Positions 1 through 12,229 of a stretch of 64,000 bases of DNA are shown here, one piece after another. The stretch lies in the NCBI GenBank assembly GCA_025506515.1, contig CM046453.1:37087851-37151850 (forward strand), written 5' to 3'. The number at the start of each line of letters is the position of its first letter. Within the stretch, counting starts at the first letter, position 1. A program made the translations under genes and the position numbers. Below the pieces are notes generated by a model, which worked only from the letters and a program-made list of their open reading frames with translations, was not told where the DNA came from and ran no database searches. The DNA comes from Flaveria trinervia. Its lineage: Eukaryota > Streptophyta > Magnoliopsida > Asterales > Asteraceae.

Positions 1-1563
1 TTAGAAGTTTTGGCAAGCAGCTCTTTGAGTCTGCTCACCTCCTCCTCCAGGATGGTGTTTTGGGCGATTACATCGTAAAAGAAGCCCAGGTCATCATCAG
101 TAGATACTGAATCACCTGACCTCCTGATAGGATCAGGATGAACATGCACTGAGTGTAGCTCAGTTGTAGCATGTGCCCCTTTGTCTTGGAACTGGGGACT
201 TCCTGCTTCAGGACTATGTCCGTCATCAGCAATTGCCTCTGGTAAGGTCTTCGTAATGGTACCAACTACAACCTGATCATATGCTGACGTAGGAGAAGTG
301 GCAGCCTCACCAGAAGTTCCAATCTCCATTGCTACACTAGGAGAAGGAACATTGTAACCCCTATGTTGTGGTTCTCAGCTGCACTTTGGTCCTCCCCCTC
401 AATGGTAGAGGTGTTCCCAGTAGTAATTGGTATCTGGGGAGGGGGTGAGGAGTGCAATTGAGTCAGCACTTGTGCAATAAGCAATGTAGGACTTTGGGGG
501 GCGGTTGCATGGGGGAGTGGTGTAGAAGCAGTGTGCACCTGGGGAGGATGGTGCTCTTCAATGGCAATCTCCTCAAGTGAGGAAGATCCCAGATGTGTGG
601 GTACCCCTTGTGTGGTTGCTGCAGGCTCCTGTTGAGAGAAATCCTGAGCGGCTATGGCTGGAAGAGTCCTTATATCCACTAGGGGTTATAACCACTGGAT
701 ATATCCTGCGTTTGTGTTGCAGGGGCATCCTCAGGGGACTCATTTCCCTGAGTAGCCTTTTTGGTTTTCTTTATAGTGGGTTTGGTGGGGACTGTTGATT
801 TGGAGGTGGTGGCTGTGGGTTCCAGCTGCGTGGGTTGCGCAGCTTGGCAGCCATTTTGAGTGATTGGTCAGAGTTGTGCCGGGAGTATACTTCAGGCAAA
901 ACAGCCATACAAGGGACTCCCAGGCCAACAAGTCCCTCAGCTTGAAGCTGGTTTGTAAGTATGGAGATTATGAACCGCGGATATAATATCCAACGGTTAG
1001 CAGTTTGTTTTTGAGCCATATCCTTGAGCTCTCAAATTAGTTCTGAAAAATTTAAAGGCTGTTGCTCAAGAATGGAATACATTACCTGCTGCCACTTTGT
1101 AGACATTTGATCCCAAGACGAAGTCTTAGGAGCCAAACAGACATTACCATGTGAAAGATTAGACGTTCAGCATCATGGAAATGTTTCTTCAGTATGGTGG
1201 AGGCACTAAGGTTTCCCTGATATCCATGGTGGGCAAAGGATAAATCAGTTGTGCCCTTTGGATATCCAGCAGGAGAAGTGGCATCATCCAGGTGTAGATT
1301 TTGACGAAGTATATCGGGAGTGATGACCACTTCGTGGTTGTTGACGACCGACCGGAGAGACACTGTGGTTCTCCCCAGTGGTGAGGCTGACGTTCATCCA
1401 AAACTGGTTAAGGATTCGGCATGAAGGATTGGATTGAGAAGAAAGGCCGTTTGTAGGGTGACTAGACGATAAGATCAATAGCATTATCGAACTTAGCCCA
1501 GAATGGCGATTTGGTGAGGTAAGCTACACAGTTGTGTCGCGGTTTGAGTTGCATGGACGCCAT
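1..1563 (-). pseudogene. C1 additional ORF (env-like position), broken, runs off the left edge
   Basis: The reading starts at an ATG at 1563 (residues MASMQLKPRHN) and lies downstream of the C1 RNase H and a long spacer, the position of the env-like gene in Sireviruses. An LNQFW segment follows, then a well-preserved stretch around 1363-1082 and the motif YPRF at 983-972 (context WILYPRFIISIL). The rest, to base 1, is rich in Pro, Gln, Ser and Thr. Several frameshifts and stops (for example near 1455) make it a pseudogene. The start, FW and YPRF features are shared with the aORFs at 14710, 30281 and 61928. No enzymatic motif is visible and the function is unknown. That it is one gene in several frames is an inference from these shared landmarks. 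Confidence 0.7.
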
Positions 1564-1610
1564 TTAGGAGAGAGAAGTTTTGGAGAAATGAACGTTAGGT
1601 TTGAAGAAGA
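1564..1610 (-). promoter_or_regulatory. Splice-acceptor-like leader of the C1 aORF
   Basis: On the minus strand a CTAAC branch-point pentamer (1598-1594) is followed by a pyrimidine-rich run and then CTAA directly before the ATG at 1563. The expected AG is AA here, so the site is probably decayed. The same arrangement precedes the other three aORF starts. Confidence 0.4.
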
Positions 1611-1619
1611 TGAAGCTCT

Positions 1620-2333
1620 GAAGGATTAGGTCAGGGATATTTATAGGGTACGGGTTAGAAAACGACTGAAGGATTTGGTGTTAGTCATCAGTAGTTTTAA
1701 ACGACTGTTGACATGGTATTACCCTTTCAGACGTTGAAACAGCTGAAGTCGTGGTTTTAGACATCATTAGTTAGAAAACTACTGAAAGCCATGGTTTTGA
1801 CTTCAGATGATGAAACAACTGAGGACTTGGTGTTTGTCATGAGTAGTTGTGAAAACTACTGAAGACAGTGGTTTTGTCATCAGTTGTTGTAAACAGCTGA
1901 AGACTTGGTGTTAGTCATCAGTAGTTATAAAACTACTGAAGACATGGTTTTGCTTCAGTTGTTTAGAATGAAACAGCAGTTAGAGAAACAACTGAAGAGA
2001 GAGTTCTCTTCAGTAGTTTTCGTCAATTCATAGCCTTTCAGCTGTTTCATACTGTCCTCAACACTTACTCATCAGACTTTGCATCTGCTTTTCAGGTGTT
2101 TCATAGGACGTCAGTACTTATCTGTTTGTACTGATTTCAGGAGTTGTAACTACATCAGTAGTTGTAACTACATCAGTAGTTTGGAACAGATAAAGTACTT
2201 CAGTACTTGTGTGGCATTTAGCCATCAGTAGTTATAAAAACTACTAAAGGTGAAAGGACTCATCAGTACTTATATGTGACATGGTTACCAATGATCATCA
2301 GTAATTATTACTGAAATCATCAGTAGTTGTCAC
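1620..2333. repeat. C1 pol-aORF spacer with an array of CAGTAGTT / AACTACTGAAG words
   Basis: This 0.7-kb stretch has no credible gene. It is filled with degenerate, partly palindromic repeats of CATCAGTAGTT, AACTACTGAAGAC and AACAGCTGAAG in both orientations. The same words fill the U3 part of the C1 LTR (8990-9560), so the array is a property of this element rather than of the genomic site. Confidence 0.75.
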
Positions 2334-3815
2334 TTATTCTAGCTGCAGCATACCAAGCCTTAACACAAGGTTTTGGAAAGTAGAACTATCCAAAGGCTTA
2401 GTAAAAATATCTACAAGCTCATCAGCACTAGGCACAAACTTAGGATCAATCTGACCTTTTTCAAAACAATCCCGAATAAAGTGATGTCTGATCTCTATAT
2501 GTTTGGTCCTAGAGTGCTGGACTGGATTTTTGACAATACATAGAGCTGAAGCACTATCCATTAATAATGGAGTCTTAGTCTCTGTAATGCCATAATCCAG
2601 AAGTGGGTTTGAAGCCAGAGTACCTGAGAAGTACAACTTGCAGCAGCAATGTACTCGGCCTCAGCAGTTGATGTAGCAACAGATGTTTGTTTCTTACTCT
2701 GCCAAGAAATCAAACAGTTGCCTAGGAATTGACAACCACCAAAGTTGACTTTCTAGTTAACTTGCACCCTGCATAGTCACTATCTGAAAAAGCAACTAAT
2801 TTGCAAGAGTGTCCAGTGGAATACCATAACCCCAGAGATTGTGTACCTTCCAAATATCTAAAGATTCTCTTGACTGCAATCAAATGAGACTCTTTAGGAG
2901 CAGCCTGAAAATTGCACAAACACATGTAGCAAACATAATATCTGGTCTAGAAGCTGTTAAATACATCAAGTACCCAATCATACATCTGTAAAGTGTTTCA
3001 TCAACAGCTTTACCTTTCTGATCAGCATCCAGTTGTGTGGTGTTGCACATGGGAGTAGACAGGGCTTACAGTTTTGTAAATCAAACTTATTCAAAAGATC
3101 TTTTGTATATTTTGACTGATGAATAAAGGTTCCATCAACCTTTTGTTTAATTTGCAAGCCTAGAAAGAACTATAATTCTCCCATTGCACTCATTTCAAAC
3201 CTCTTTTTCATTAATGTTGTAAAATCATCACACAACTGGGGATCAGAGGATGCAAAAATGATAACATCAACATAAATCTGAACAAGTAGCTTATGGATGT
3301 ACCCTTCTTAATAAACAAAGTTTTATCAATGGAGCCTCTGGTGAAATTATTCTTAAGAAGAAATGTAGAAAGTGTCTCATACCAGGCTCTAGGAGCTTGT
3401 TTCAACCCATAAAGAGCCTTATCAAGTTATACACCCATTCAGGATGTTTATTATCCTCAAAGCCTGGTGGTTGACACACATAAACTTCTTCCTATTTTAC
3501 CATATAAAAAGCACTTTTGACATCCATTTGAAAAACTTTAAGATTGTGGAATGCAGCATAGGCTAAAAACAATCTGATTGCCTCTAGTCTGGCTACAGGG
3601 GCAAAGTTTTCATCATAGTCAATACCTTCTTCTTGTGAAAACCCCTGTACAACCAGTCTAGCCTTGTTCTTAACAATAAGCCCATTTTCATCAGTTTTAT
3701 TCCTAAACACCCATTTAGTGCCTATTGCACACTTACCTCGGAAGAGGAACCAGTTCCCACACTTGCTGTTTCTTGAACTGAAGTAGCTCAAGCTGCATAG
3801 CTTCAACCCATCCAT
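2334..3815 (-). pseudogene. C1 pol: reverse transcriptase and RNase H, inactivated
   Basis: This is the Ty1/copia-type reverse transcriptase and RNase H. RT begins near 3815 with the WVFRNKTDENG block and continues through the QGFSQEEGIDY, VARLEAIR and FQMDVKSAF blocks. The catalytic YVDD box reads YVDV (3274-3263), which removes one metal-binding aspartate. RNase H follows with AEAEYIAAAS (about 2675) and SRTKHIEIRHHFIRD, ending at 2334. At least four frame changes break the reading. The order, with RT-RH after integrase, is diagnostic for copia. Given the YVDV change and the frameshifts it cannot make active enzyme. Confidence 0.9.
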
Positions 3816-5750
3816 TGTCTCTCAAAGCAACATGGTAGTTCTTTGGCTCTAGCTGACGGATGAAGAGAGCATAGAAGCAGAAGTTAGACAATTGACTTCT
3901 TGTTGAAACACCAGCATTGATATCACCGATAATCTGAGACATGGGGTGATTCTTCAGTTCTTGATAAACAATGAGATCTTTCCAAGTGTTTGTAGAACCT
4001 TTAGCAGCAGCAGATGTTGATGCAGACTCTTGAAACCAGGAATTAGATGGTAACTCAAAAGAGGTAGAGGAAACAGAGATCTCATCAGCATTTGTTGTGG
4101 ATGGAACTGCTGAAGTGACAAGAACATCAAATTTAGCAGACACAGGCAGTTGGTCGCTAAACTTGAATAGGTGAGTATTGATATTATCATCATCATCATC
4201 AATACCACCAGGGGAAGACATGCTGCAGAAGATGATTTATCCACAGGATCTACAACAGCTGGAGATTGATAAGGAACATATTGTAGTATGTCCAAATCAA
4301 ACAACTCCACAGGGTTTTGTGGAATCTTGTCCAAAGGAGATTCATTAAACTTCACATGCAAAGTCTCTTCAACTATCTTTGTTCTGCAGTTGAAGACTCT
4401 GTATGCCTTGCAAGTAGATGAATAACCAACAAAATACCCTGCATCCACCTTAGGATCAAATTTATGGAGTTGATTCTTTGTGTTGAGAATAAAACAAGGA
4501 CACCCAAATGCTTTGAAAAATGAAATTAGAGGAGCCAAGTGATGGAGAACTTCATATGGAGTCTTCATCAACCTCTGATTTACTAAGACTCTATTCTGCA
4601 CATAGCAAGTTGTGTTAACAGCTTCAGCCCAAAAGGTCAGTGGCAAACCAGAGTCAGCCAGCATGGACCTTGCAGCTTCAATTAGGTCCTGTTCTTTCTT
4701 TCACTACTCCATTTTGTTCTGGAGTCCTTGGGATGCTAAACTGCCTTTTGATTCCCTTTGAAAGATAGAATTCATCACGTGTATGGTTTCTGAATTCAGT
4801 TCCATTGTCACTTCTAATACACTTGACTGGAAGGGAATACTGCTTCTCAATATACAACACAAAGTGAATAATCTTCTGAGAAACCTCATCCTTTGAATGT
4901 AGACAGAAAGTCCATACAAATCTGGAGTAATCATCCATAATTACCAGACAGTATTTCTTCTTTGCCATGCTCATCACTCTCACAATACCAAATAGATTCA
5001 TATGCAGTAATTGCAAGCACGCAGTGGACTTAGGCTCTTCAATAGGAGGGAATGAGACTTTGTGCTGTTTTCCTTTTAAACAAGCATTGCAGGTTTCATC
5101 ACAGTGGAACTCCTTTATTGGTAAGCCTCTAACTAAACTATTGTGGATAAGCTGATTCATGTTTTTGAAATTAACATGACCCAGCCTTCTGTGCCACAGT
5201 TTAGATTGTTGAGAAGAGGCTTGGAAAATAGGCAAGGATTGCCTCTGAGATCTATTTTCTTGGAAAGATCTAAGGCATACACTCTTCCTGTCCTGTTGGC
5301 TCTCAGGAGAGTGTGATCATCCAACACCTTATCAATCAAATGCAGAACTTTGGATGACAGAATCCTACAGTTCTGACTAGTGAAAAGAGCAACATGGCCT
5401 TTATCACACATTTGACTGACACTCAAGAGATTGTACTTGAGATTTTCCACATGATTAACATCATCAAACTTGATTTCTCCATTGGAGACAAAGCCATTTC
5501 CAATGATGTAACCCCTAGAATCATTGCCAAAAGAAACAAACCCCTTCTTTCCTTGAGAGTAGTCATGAAGAAGAGAGTTGTTCCCAGTCATGTGCATAGA
5601 TCCCCCACTGTCAACATACCAGATGCTACTTTGGCATGTTGGAGAACCCTGCAATAATAAACAATCAGTTAGTTTTGGAGACCCAAACCTTTTTGGTTTT
5701 GGGCCTGGTCTTATCAATAGATGGTAAACTAACAGGTTTATTAGAAACAA
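3816..5750 (-). pseudogene. C1 pol: aspartic protease and integrase
   Basis: The protease lies at the upstream end (about 5640) with the active-site segment YVDSGGSMHMTG, typical of copia proteases. The GAG-pre-integrase zinc-binding domain follows (HRRLGHVNFKNM, then CNACLKGKQH at about 5090-5060). The integrase core keeps its catalytic landmarks: MDDYSRF (about 4930), IRSDNGTEF (about 4800) and PEQNGVVKE (about 4700). The C-terminal block FWAEAVNTTCYVQNRV begins near 4640. A low-complexity linker leads into RT. One frameshift near 4690 separates the core from its continuation and the linker is also broken. Confidence 0.9.
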
Positions 5751-8497
5751 CAGCCTGAGAGGAAGAAGATGGTGAAGAAAAGGAATCCTTTGGCTTGGAC
5801 CTCCTTTTCTGTGGTTTCAACATAGGAGCATCTAATTGGTTAACTCTTTCCAATAGATGTTGAACCATCATAACCAGCTGTGTCTGATTTTGTGATAAAG
5901 CTTTCAGCTCATCAGACACATTGCCAGTGGAGTTTGATAAGTTCCTATGTTGCACCTTCTTCTTCTGAGCACTCTCTACTGTCACCTGTTTAACCCCTTC
6001 CTTTTTGGATTTCTTTGAGGACTTAAGGGTTATAGGATTTGATGTTGCTGATACAAATGTGGTCTCAAACTCATTTTTCATTTTTACCGTTTTCTCTTTA
6101 ATTTCTTCTTTATGTTTGAGTTTGGAACCTCTTTTGTACCAGCAATCATCTGTAAGATGATTGAAAAAACCACATACTTCACATGGTTTCTTCTTCATCT
6201 TAGGTTGATCATCAACTAAAGAGGGTGAAGCAACTGAAGACTTGCTCTTCAGTGCTTTGGAAGCATCGTTTGCTTTCTTGACTTCCTCTTTAGTAGTCTT
6301 CAAACTCTTTCTACTGACAGTTTTCTTCTTTTCAGTACTGGCAGTAGTTGAAGTTTGAACTTCAGGTGTTAAATCCTACTCTCTAGTCCTTTCAGGACTT
6401 TCATTAATTAATCCTGAGTGATCAACTCATTGATCATGTGAGTGTCAGCAGTGGAACCATCAACATCAGCTGATAGATTCTGAGAGGGCTTGGTGCTGAC
6501 TTCTACTTCTGATTGTGCTGTATCAGAAAGTAGATCACATGATGAGATGGATTGGTTATTACTCTCACCATCAGATTCTACCTCTGCTCTGGGAGTAAAA
6601 TCTGTAGGTGGAGCAGTGTGATTGTAACCAATGCCAAACTTCACATTGGAAGCAGATTGCTTACTAAGAAGCATTTCAAAACCTTTGCATGATTGTACCC
6701 ATCTATCACACTCTACCTGGGTGACTGCAAGGGTTTCTTTGAGATCTTTATACTTCTCTAGAAGTATCTCTTCCCTAGCCTTATCATCAGTTATTTGGCA
6801 TTAAGTTTGTAAATCTCATCATTCTTATCATTAAACACAGACTCAAATTCAGCTTTGCTTTTGGAAATTATTTGTTCTAGCTCAATGTTCTTGTTGATTA
6901 AAGCTACATTTGCTTCTCTAATAGATGCAAATGCTGCTATACATGTTTCAGAACATAATTTGGCTTTTGCCTCAGAGGATACCTGTGATACTTTGGTGTA
7001 GAGGCATTAGTGGATGAGTATCAGCAGAATCCAAAGCCATAAGAGCTAGATTTCCAAAGGGACTTTCACCACCATGTTGACCAGCACCTGAGAATAGTTG
7101 TTCATGACCAGACAAGTCATCTGGTAAACTGCTCCAATCAACAACTCCTGGGGTGAAGAAGCTGTGTTGTTGAGGTTGAGTTTGTTGATGAGATTGGGAA
7201 GGTTGTGGTTCAGGCAATGCTTGTGGTTGTTGAGCAATTGGAGCTTGAACAGGATTTTGTTGAGGCATATAATAGCAGGGATAAGGATATGACATTTGAC
7301 CCTGGGGAACAAAGTATGCAGGAGATCTAGGATGTGAATGATGACCAGAACCAGCAGGATGTTGCCTCTGTTTTGTGGACTAGTACTAGGAAAAGTCACA
7401 AAGGGTGCAGAAGAGTTAGATCCAGTTGATCTACACTCCCTTGCAAAGTGTCCAGCCTTTGCCATTTGTGACACCTCAACTTACTCTTGTCAAAACCAAC
7501 TTTGGTTTTGCCAGAGAGTCCAGGAAATTTCCTGCCAGTTCTCTTATAGAACTTCTAAGATCTGATATTAATCAATGCCATTTGGCTCAGAATATCCATC
7601 TCTTCTAGATCATCATCAGCTATTCCTTTCAGATCATTCATAATGAAGCATAGATTGTCACTATTACTGCCAGAATGACTCTCAATACCAACAAATGCAT
7701 GATCAGAATTATTTGTAGAGAAATCAATAACTCATCATAATTGCTTTTAGATGCAGCATATTCTGACTCATGACCAACCAAGGTAGTATTCCTTGGTACA
7801 AAGTCATCAGTGAGCTTTCCTGATAAGGACAGTTTCCTCTTCTGCTCTATCTCTCTTTCAAATGTAAGTAGTTTCCCATGAAGTTGGGTGAGAGATAGGC
7901 CATCCAGATTTGCACTGGAGCGTAGGACAATAGTGTATGTGTCCCATCTCTCAGGCAGTGATCTGAGGACCTGTTGTTCATTTGGCTATTGGTGTATTCC
8001 TATTTCACCATTTTCAGCTCAGAGATCAAGCAGGAAAAACGCTCAAACTGTGAGTCAGTGTCTCACCCTTTCTATGAGAGAATGTCTCATATTATTGGGC
8101 AAGGATTTCTCTGTTGTTTGCTAAGACCTCATCTGTGCCACCGAATTGTTCCTTCAGGGCATTCCAGAGATCATGAGCAGTTTCATGATGCATAAGCCAT
8201 GAATAGATTTATTAGGCAGTGCCATGGCCAGAATTCCATGGGCTTTAGCATCAATCTCAAACAGTTTCCGATCTTCATCAGAGTATTGTTCCTTCTTCTT
8301 CGGAATCATTTGATTGGTTTCCAGATTGTTCACCAGAGGCTTATGTGGTCCATGTACCACAGATGTCCAACAACCTGAACTGTTAACAGACAGGTGATGA
8401 AGCATTCTTCGTTGCCATATGTTATACTCGGTCCTAACCAGCATCGGAGGCTTGGTTGAGGAACCGGTATTGTGAGGATCATTAGAAGAGTAGTCAT
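5751..8497 (-). pseudogene. C1 gag with zinc knuckle, broken
   Basis: I place the start at the ATG at 8497, about 200 bases after the PBS. The capsid-type part (8444-8154) has the copia Gag pattern of a tryptophan-rich N-terminus followed by an EIDAKAHGILAMALP block. The nucleocapsid CCHC knuckle is near 7490-7440 (CHK, then AGHFARECR), interrupted by a one-base shift. A Pro/Gln-rich segment follows (7295-6972). The tail toward pol is Lys/Ser-rich and may form helices (6303-5665), and it contains a second CEVCGFFNHLTDDC knuckle-like motif near 6180. Several stops and frameshifts are present. Gag would package element RNA in cytoplasmic particles. Confidence 0.8.
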
Positions 8498-8700
8498 CTC
8501 AGATTCAATCAATTCGATTAAGCTAAAACAGATTTAGAACAAACACAACAACCAATTGAACCAAAGAGATCTCAAAATAAATGAACGAAAGCGACAGAAA
8601 TTCAATAATCTATAACCAGTTCTTGCGAATATGCTAATTCAATCAAACACAGATATCAATTAGCAGTTTCAATGATCAATTGTTAGATCAATCAATGATT

Positions 8701-8717
8701 AACCTACTCTGATACCA
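8701..8717 (-). other. C1 primer-binding site (initiator tRNA-Met)
   Basis: The minus strand reads TGGTATCAGAGTAGGTT, two bases from the LTR end. This matches the 3' end of plant initiator tRNA-Met (TGGTATCAGAGC-) with one change, and it fixes 8720-9604 as the 5' LTR of a minus-strand element. Confidence 0.9.
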
Positions 8718-8719
8718 CT

Positions 8720-9604
8720 TGTTAGGATCAGTGATCTACGTTTGATTGATTAGAGAGTATCGCAGCGGAATTCTAACAATGAATTAGCCAATCACAAGAA
8801 AAAAACTGTATCAATGAAGAACAAAGACGGTTATAGAGAGAGAATTCTGCAAATATATTTCATTCAATATTCGCTTTCGTGGTAACGGAATGTCACACTT
8901 ACAATTAGGTCGACACCTCTTATATAAGAGATGTGACGTCTGCTGATGTCACTTGATAGTGACGTCTAACAGAATTATTCAACTGAAACACAACTACTGA
9001 AGATGTCAAAACAGCTGACATCTCCTTATAAAAATACTAAGTGTTATCAGTTTCTATAACTACTGCAAAACATAAAACTACTGAAACTACAATGACTGAA
9101 GAACAAGCTCTTCAGTCGTTTCACAAAAGTACTGAAAGTAAAACATAAAACTATGATATCACAACTACTGAAGAAGTACTCTTCAGCTGTTGTGACAAAC
9201 TACTGAAAATTCAGTACTTGATCTTCAGACTTGAACTTCAGACGTTTCATCAGCTGATGACTTCAGTAGATATCATCAGCTGATGTCTTCAGTCTTTGTC
9301 TTCAGACTTTGTACCAGTTGTTGATCTTCAGCACTTGTAAACTCTTCAGCTGTTGTACTTCAGTACTTTGGTCTTCAGCTTCAGCACTTGTGTTTTCAAG
9401 TTGTTCAGCTTCAGCACTTGTGTTCTTCAGCTGTTGAACTTCAACACTTTAGTCTTGAGCTATTGAAGTCTTCAGCACTTGATCTTCAGCTGTTGGAGTT
9501 TTCAGCACTTGTCGAACTGCTGATGAAGCTTTCAGCAGTTGTTGTGATATCATGTGGGACTTAGAGGTTTTCTGATCTTGGCTCATTGGTTCTTTTGGTC
9601 CAAC
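8720..9604 (-). repeat. C1 5' LTR
   Basis: The LTR is 885 bp. On the minus strand it starts TGTTGGACC and ends TCCTAACA, directly before the PBS. A TATA-type promoter (TATATAA, near 8919-8928) lies about 200 bp from the end. Upstream of it, U3 is packed with CAGTAGTT / CTTCAGCACTTG words that also fill the C1 spacer. The matching 3' LTR would lie left of base 1. Confidence 0.85.
8919..8930 (-). promoter_or_regulatory. TATA box of the C1 LTR
   Basis: The sequence CTTATATAAG sits about 200 bp before the U5 end, the usual place for the RNA start of an LTR. It is followed by a GC-richer segment containing GTGACGTC. Confidence 0.55.
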
Positions 9605-11458
9605 AACCCCCCATTGGGGTAGAGGAACAGTTGTCAGCACTCAACCGTATGGTGCTGAAGCTGTTAGCTGCTGATGAAGAGAAGGCTGCCCAACTACGTC
9701 AGCTTGCAGAGCTAAATGCTACCCAAGCACAGTAGATCTCACAGCAAGCTCAGCAAATTGCCCAACTCCAGAGCAAAAAGACCAATTAGCTAAGAGGAAT
9801 GGGGAGTTGGAAGCATCTAACAAGACCATCATGCTCAAGCTCAAGGGATCAAAGGATGAGCCACTTAAGATAATAGAAGGGGGAGATGATTATGATGATG
9901 AAGATGAAGATGATGATATAGTGAGGATGATGAGGCCAGTGATGATGAAGAGACAAGGGAAAGGCAAAATGATAATGACGATGAAGGAGATGCAGCAGCA
10001 TCTGCCTCAGCTCAGGGTCAAGGGAGACGTACAAGAGAAATCAAGACCAAGGAGCTTCATCTTCTGCCCCACCTACTGACACGCCTGCTATTCAGGGCAA
10101 AAGTATGATTAGATATATATATATATATGTATTTGAAAACTTTTGTACTTGAATCTTGTATTAATATTATGTAATTATTGGTTATATACCTTTATCAAAT
10201 GTTTGATTGTCTTGATTAATTACTAACAATGATGTGTTACATTTTTAAATCAAGCAGATCAATCATCTCACCAAGATAAGTAGATGTTACTCCCTTTCAG
10301 CAAATCAAGTCTCAACTTACAAGGATTCTTGATTTGCAAGGGATAGTCAGAAGGTCTGTAAGCTATACTCCTGAAGAAGGAGAAATCATTCATGACGTTA
10401 TTGATGAACAGCTTCCTAAGATGTTCCGGCTCAACCAGGACGAGATTGTCAAGGACGCTCCTACATTTGAAGTTACAGGTGACGATGAGCTCAATGACAT
10501 AGATGAAATCGAGATCGAGGATGTCACGGCTAATCATTATCTAGAGTATGCTGATAGAGAGGGAAATGAAATCCCCAATCGGGTGATACTCTCATCAGTG
10601 ACACATTTAAAAAATGGATCAGATGGAGAAAGAGTCCGACAAGAATGAGGATCAAGTCCAAGCCTCAGACGCTGATGTCAACATCAAAAAGGCTGAATGG
10701 GCGGCCTAGTTTGCTGACATCCGAGCCATGTGTGCTGCATAGAAGCCAAGTGTCTACACCAAGTTATACAAAGTGAAGAAACACTTAAAGGTGTCAGGCA
10801 AGATCATCACATAAGTTTATTTTGAGGATCTGAATGTTTATGCCATAAAGAGAGAAAAGGTCATAGAGTACTTTAGATTCTCACATGATCTAAAGACTCT
10901 ACCTGGTTTTGAGCTCAACTAGCTGGCACGTCTAAAGTTGTTGTATGTTGACCCGAGAAAGATGTCAGGCTGGTTTGAGGCTGCGTTAAGGAAAGAGTAC
11001 CACACAAGGTGGGTCAACTTCAGACCTCAACAACCTAAGAGGTACATCAGACGGTCTGAAGTTGATCCCATTACTGGAAAGCTAAAGGTAGTGTTGAAGT
11101 GGAGTCCTCCACTTACCATGTCCAATTCCCTCTAAGGGAAAGGCCACAAGACTTCACTCCACACTTCAAGTGGTGGTACTACGATTGGAGAATAGGTGAA
11201 GCAATCATAGTCTTACAATAGGAGAGCCAAATGGATACTATCCGGGTATTTGACCCTATGTGGTTGACTAACTTGTCTGCTGATGATGTTTATACTTTGT
11301 ACAAGTGGCCACTATTCTATGACTCGCAGGATATTGTACAAGCACTCCAGTTTCAAAATGTGATAAGGCTCTGTTTTGCATTTGAGATACATGTCGGAGC
11401 TACAAGAGAGGAAAAGTACAAGAAGTTTGAAGAGCTGATGAAAAATGTTAGACAATGA
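9605..11458 (+). pseudogene. C5 additional ORF, C-terminal part, broken
   Basis: This plus-strand coding remnant is cut on the left by the C1 LTR. Pieces in order: a Leu/Ala/Gln coiled-coil-like stretch (about 9625-9735), a Lys-rich then Asp/Glu-rich stretch (9807-9960), a conserved-looking segment (10334-10648), a basic segment with RWVNFRPQQPKRYIRRSEVD (10990-11080), and a C-terminal segment (11231-11458) with DDVYTLYKWPLFYD ending at TGA 11458. The PPT and LTR of the same element follow at once, so this is the last gene of the element. A similar VYT-W pattern occurs at the end of the C6 aORF. No enzyme motif is seen. Stops and frame changes occur between the pieces. The N-terminal YPRF half is missing. 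Confidence 0.6.
10103..10257 (+). other. Candidate spliceosomal intron in the C5 aORF
   Basis: This 155-bp AT-rich block begins GTATGATT and ends CAAGCAG, with a perfect TACTAAC branch point at 10221-10227, about 30 nt before the acceptor. The coding-like text on both sides has lower AT content. The reading frame is too damaged to test phase. The alternative is an AT-rich insertion that resembles an intron. Confidence 0.45.
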
Positions 11459-11472
11459 TGTAAACTAGGTCC

Positions 11473-11483
11473 AAAGGGGAGTT
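11473..11483 (+). other. C5 polypurine tract
   Basis: AAAGGGGAGTT abuts the LTR start TGTTGATAC. The same GGGGAGTT precedes the C6 LTR at 27221. Confidence 0.75.
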
Positions 11484-12218
11484 TGTTGATACATGTGTAC
11501 GTAGTTTAGTAGCTTAATGTAAAATGTCTTCATGTATTATATATAGTAATTGAATGGGTATGAATGAAATGAAATATGTGGTTGATGAATATAATGTTTA
11601 ATATTTCATTGTTTATTGTGTGATAACGCATAGTGAACTAACTATATAGGTTTGTGGTTGTTTACATAATTCTTAGTCAATAATGATTGTGAAACATGTT
11701 CAAATTTAATTGTGTGAAGTTTTCATGTGAATGGACCATGCTAATGGACCATAAGCATGAATACTTCATGCTAATGGACCAGTCGCATGACTGAACCAGG
11801 AGACTGGATCAGTCGCACGATTGAGACATAAGGTTGACTCAATCGCACGACTGGACCTTCAGTCGTGCGGATGGATCAATCGCATGCTTCAGTCGCACGA
11901 CTGAACCATGCTAATTGTTAAGTCGTACGAATGGAAGACCCTAACCTATAAATACCACCTAATTCGTGTAAAAATATAACAATTCGAATACCTAAGCACA
12001 TAATCGTACCCAAGTCATCCAGGGACTCAAGAAAACTTGTTCCAAGTTCATAGATCACAGTTGATCGTGTTCTAATCATTCATAACATTTCATTAATCAT
12101 TACATTGATCTAAACTATGTTCTCCCTGATTGGATCGCCAATCAAATAGGATTCCACACTAGTTGAGTTGGTATACGTGCAAAATCAATTAGTACTCCGT
12201 ACCTAAATGGTCCTAACA
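11484..12218 (+). repeat. C5 3' LTR
   Basis: The LTR is 735 bp, starting TGTTGATAC and ending TCCTAACA. It has a TATAAATA box near 11947. The region before it carries repeats of AGTCGCACGACTGAACC and ATGCTAATGGACC in both orientations. The two LTR arms of the palindrome at 25666-27051 belong to the same family. Confidence 0.85.
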
Positions 12219-12229
12219 CATTTAAACTT

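Noticed and set aside
8498..8512. Upstream TTG as start of C1 gag, and TTG at 61934 for the C4 aORF
   Set aside because: ATG codons at 8497 and 61928 fit the family starts; non-ATG starts are unlikely here.
9605..9612. Poly-C run next to the C1 LTR that looks like a polypurine tract on the minus strand
   Set aside because: It would make this a 3' LTR, but the PBS on the other side fixes it as a 5' LTR; the run is in frame with the C5 aORF and probably chance. A tandem LTR element cannot be fully excluded.
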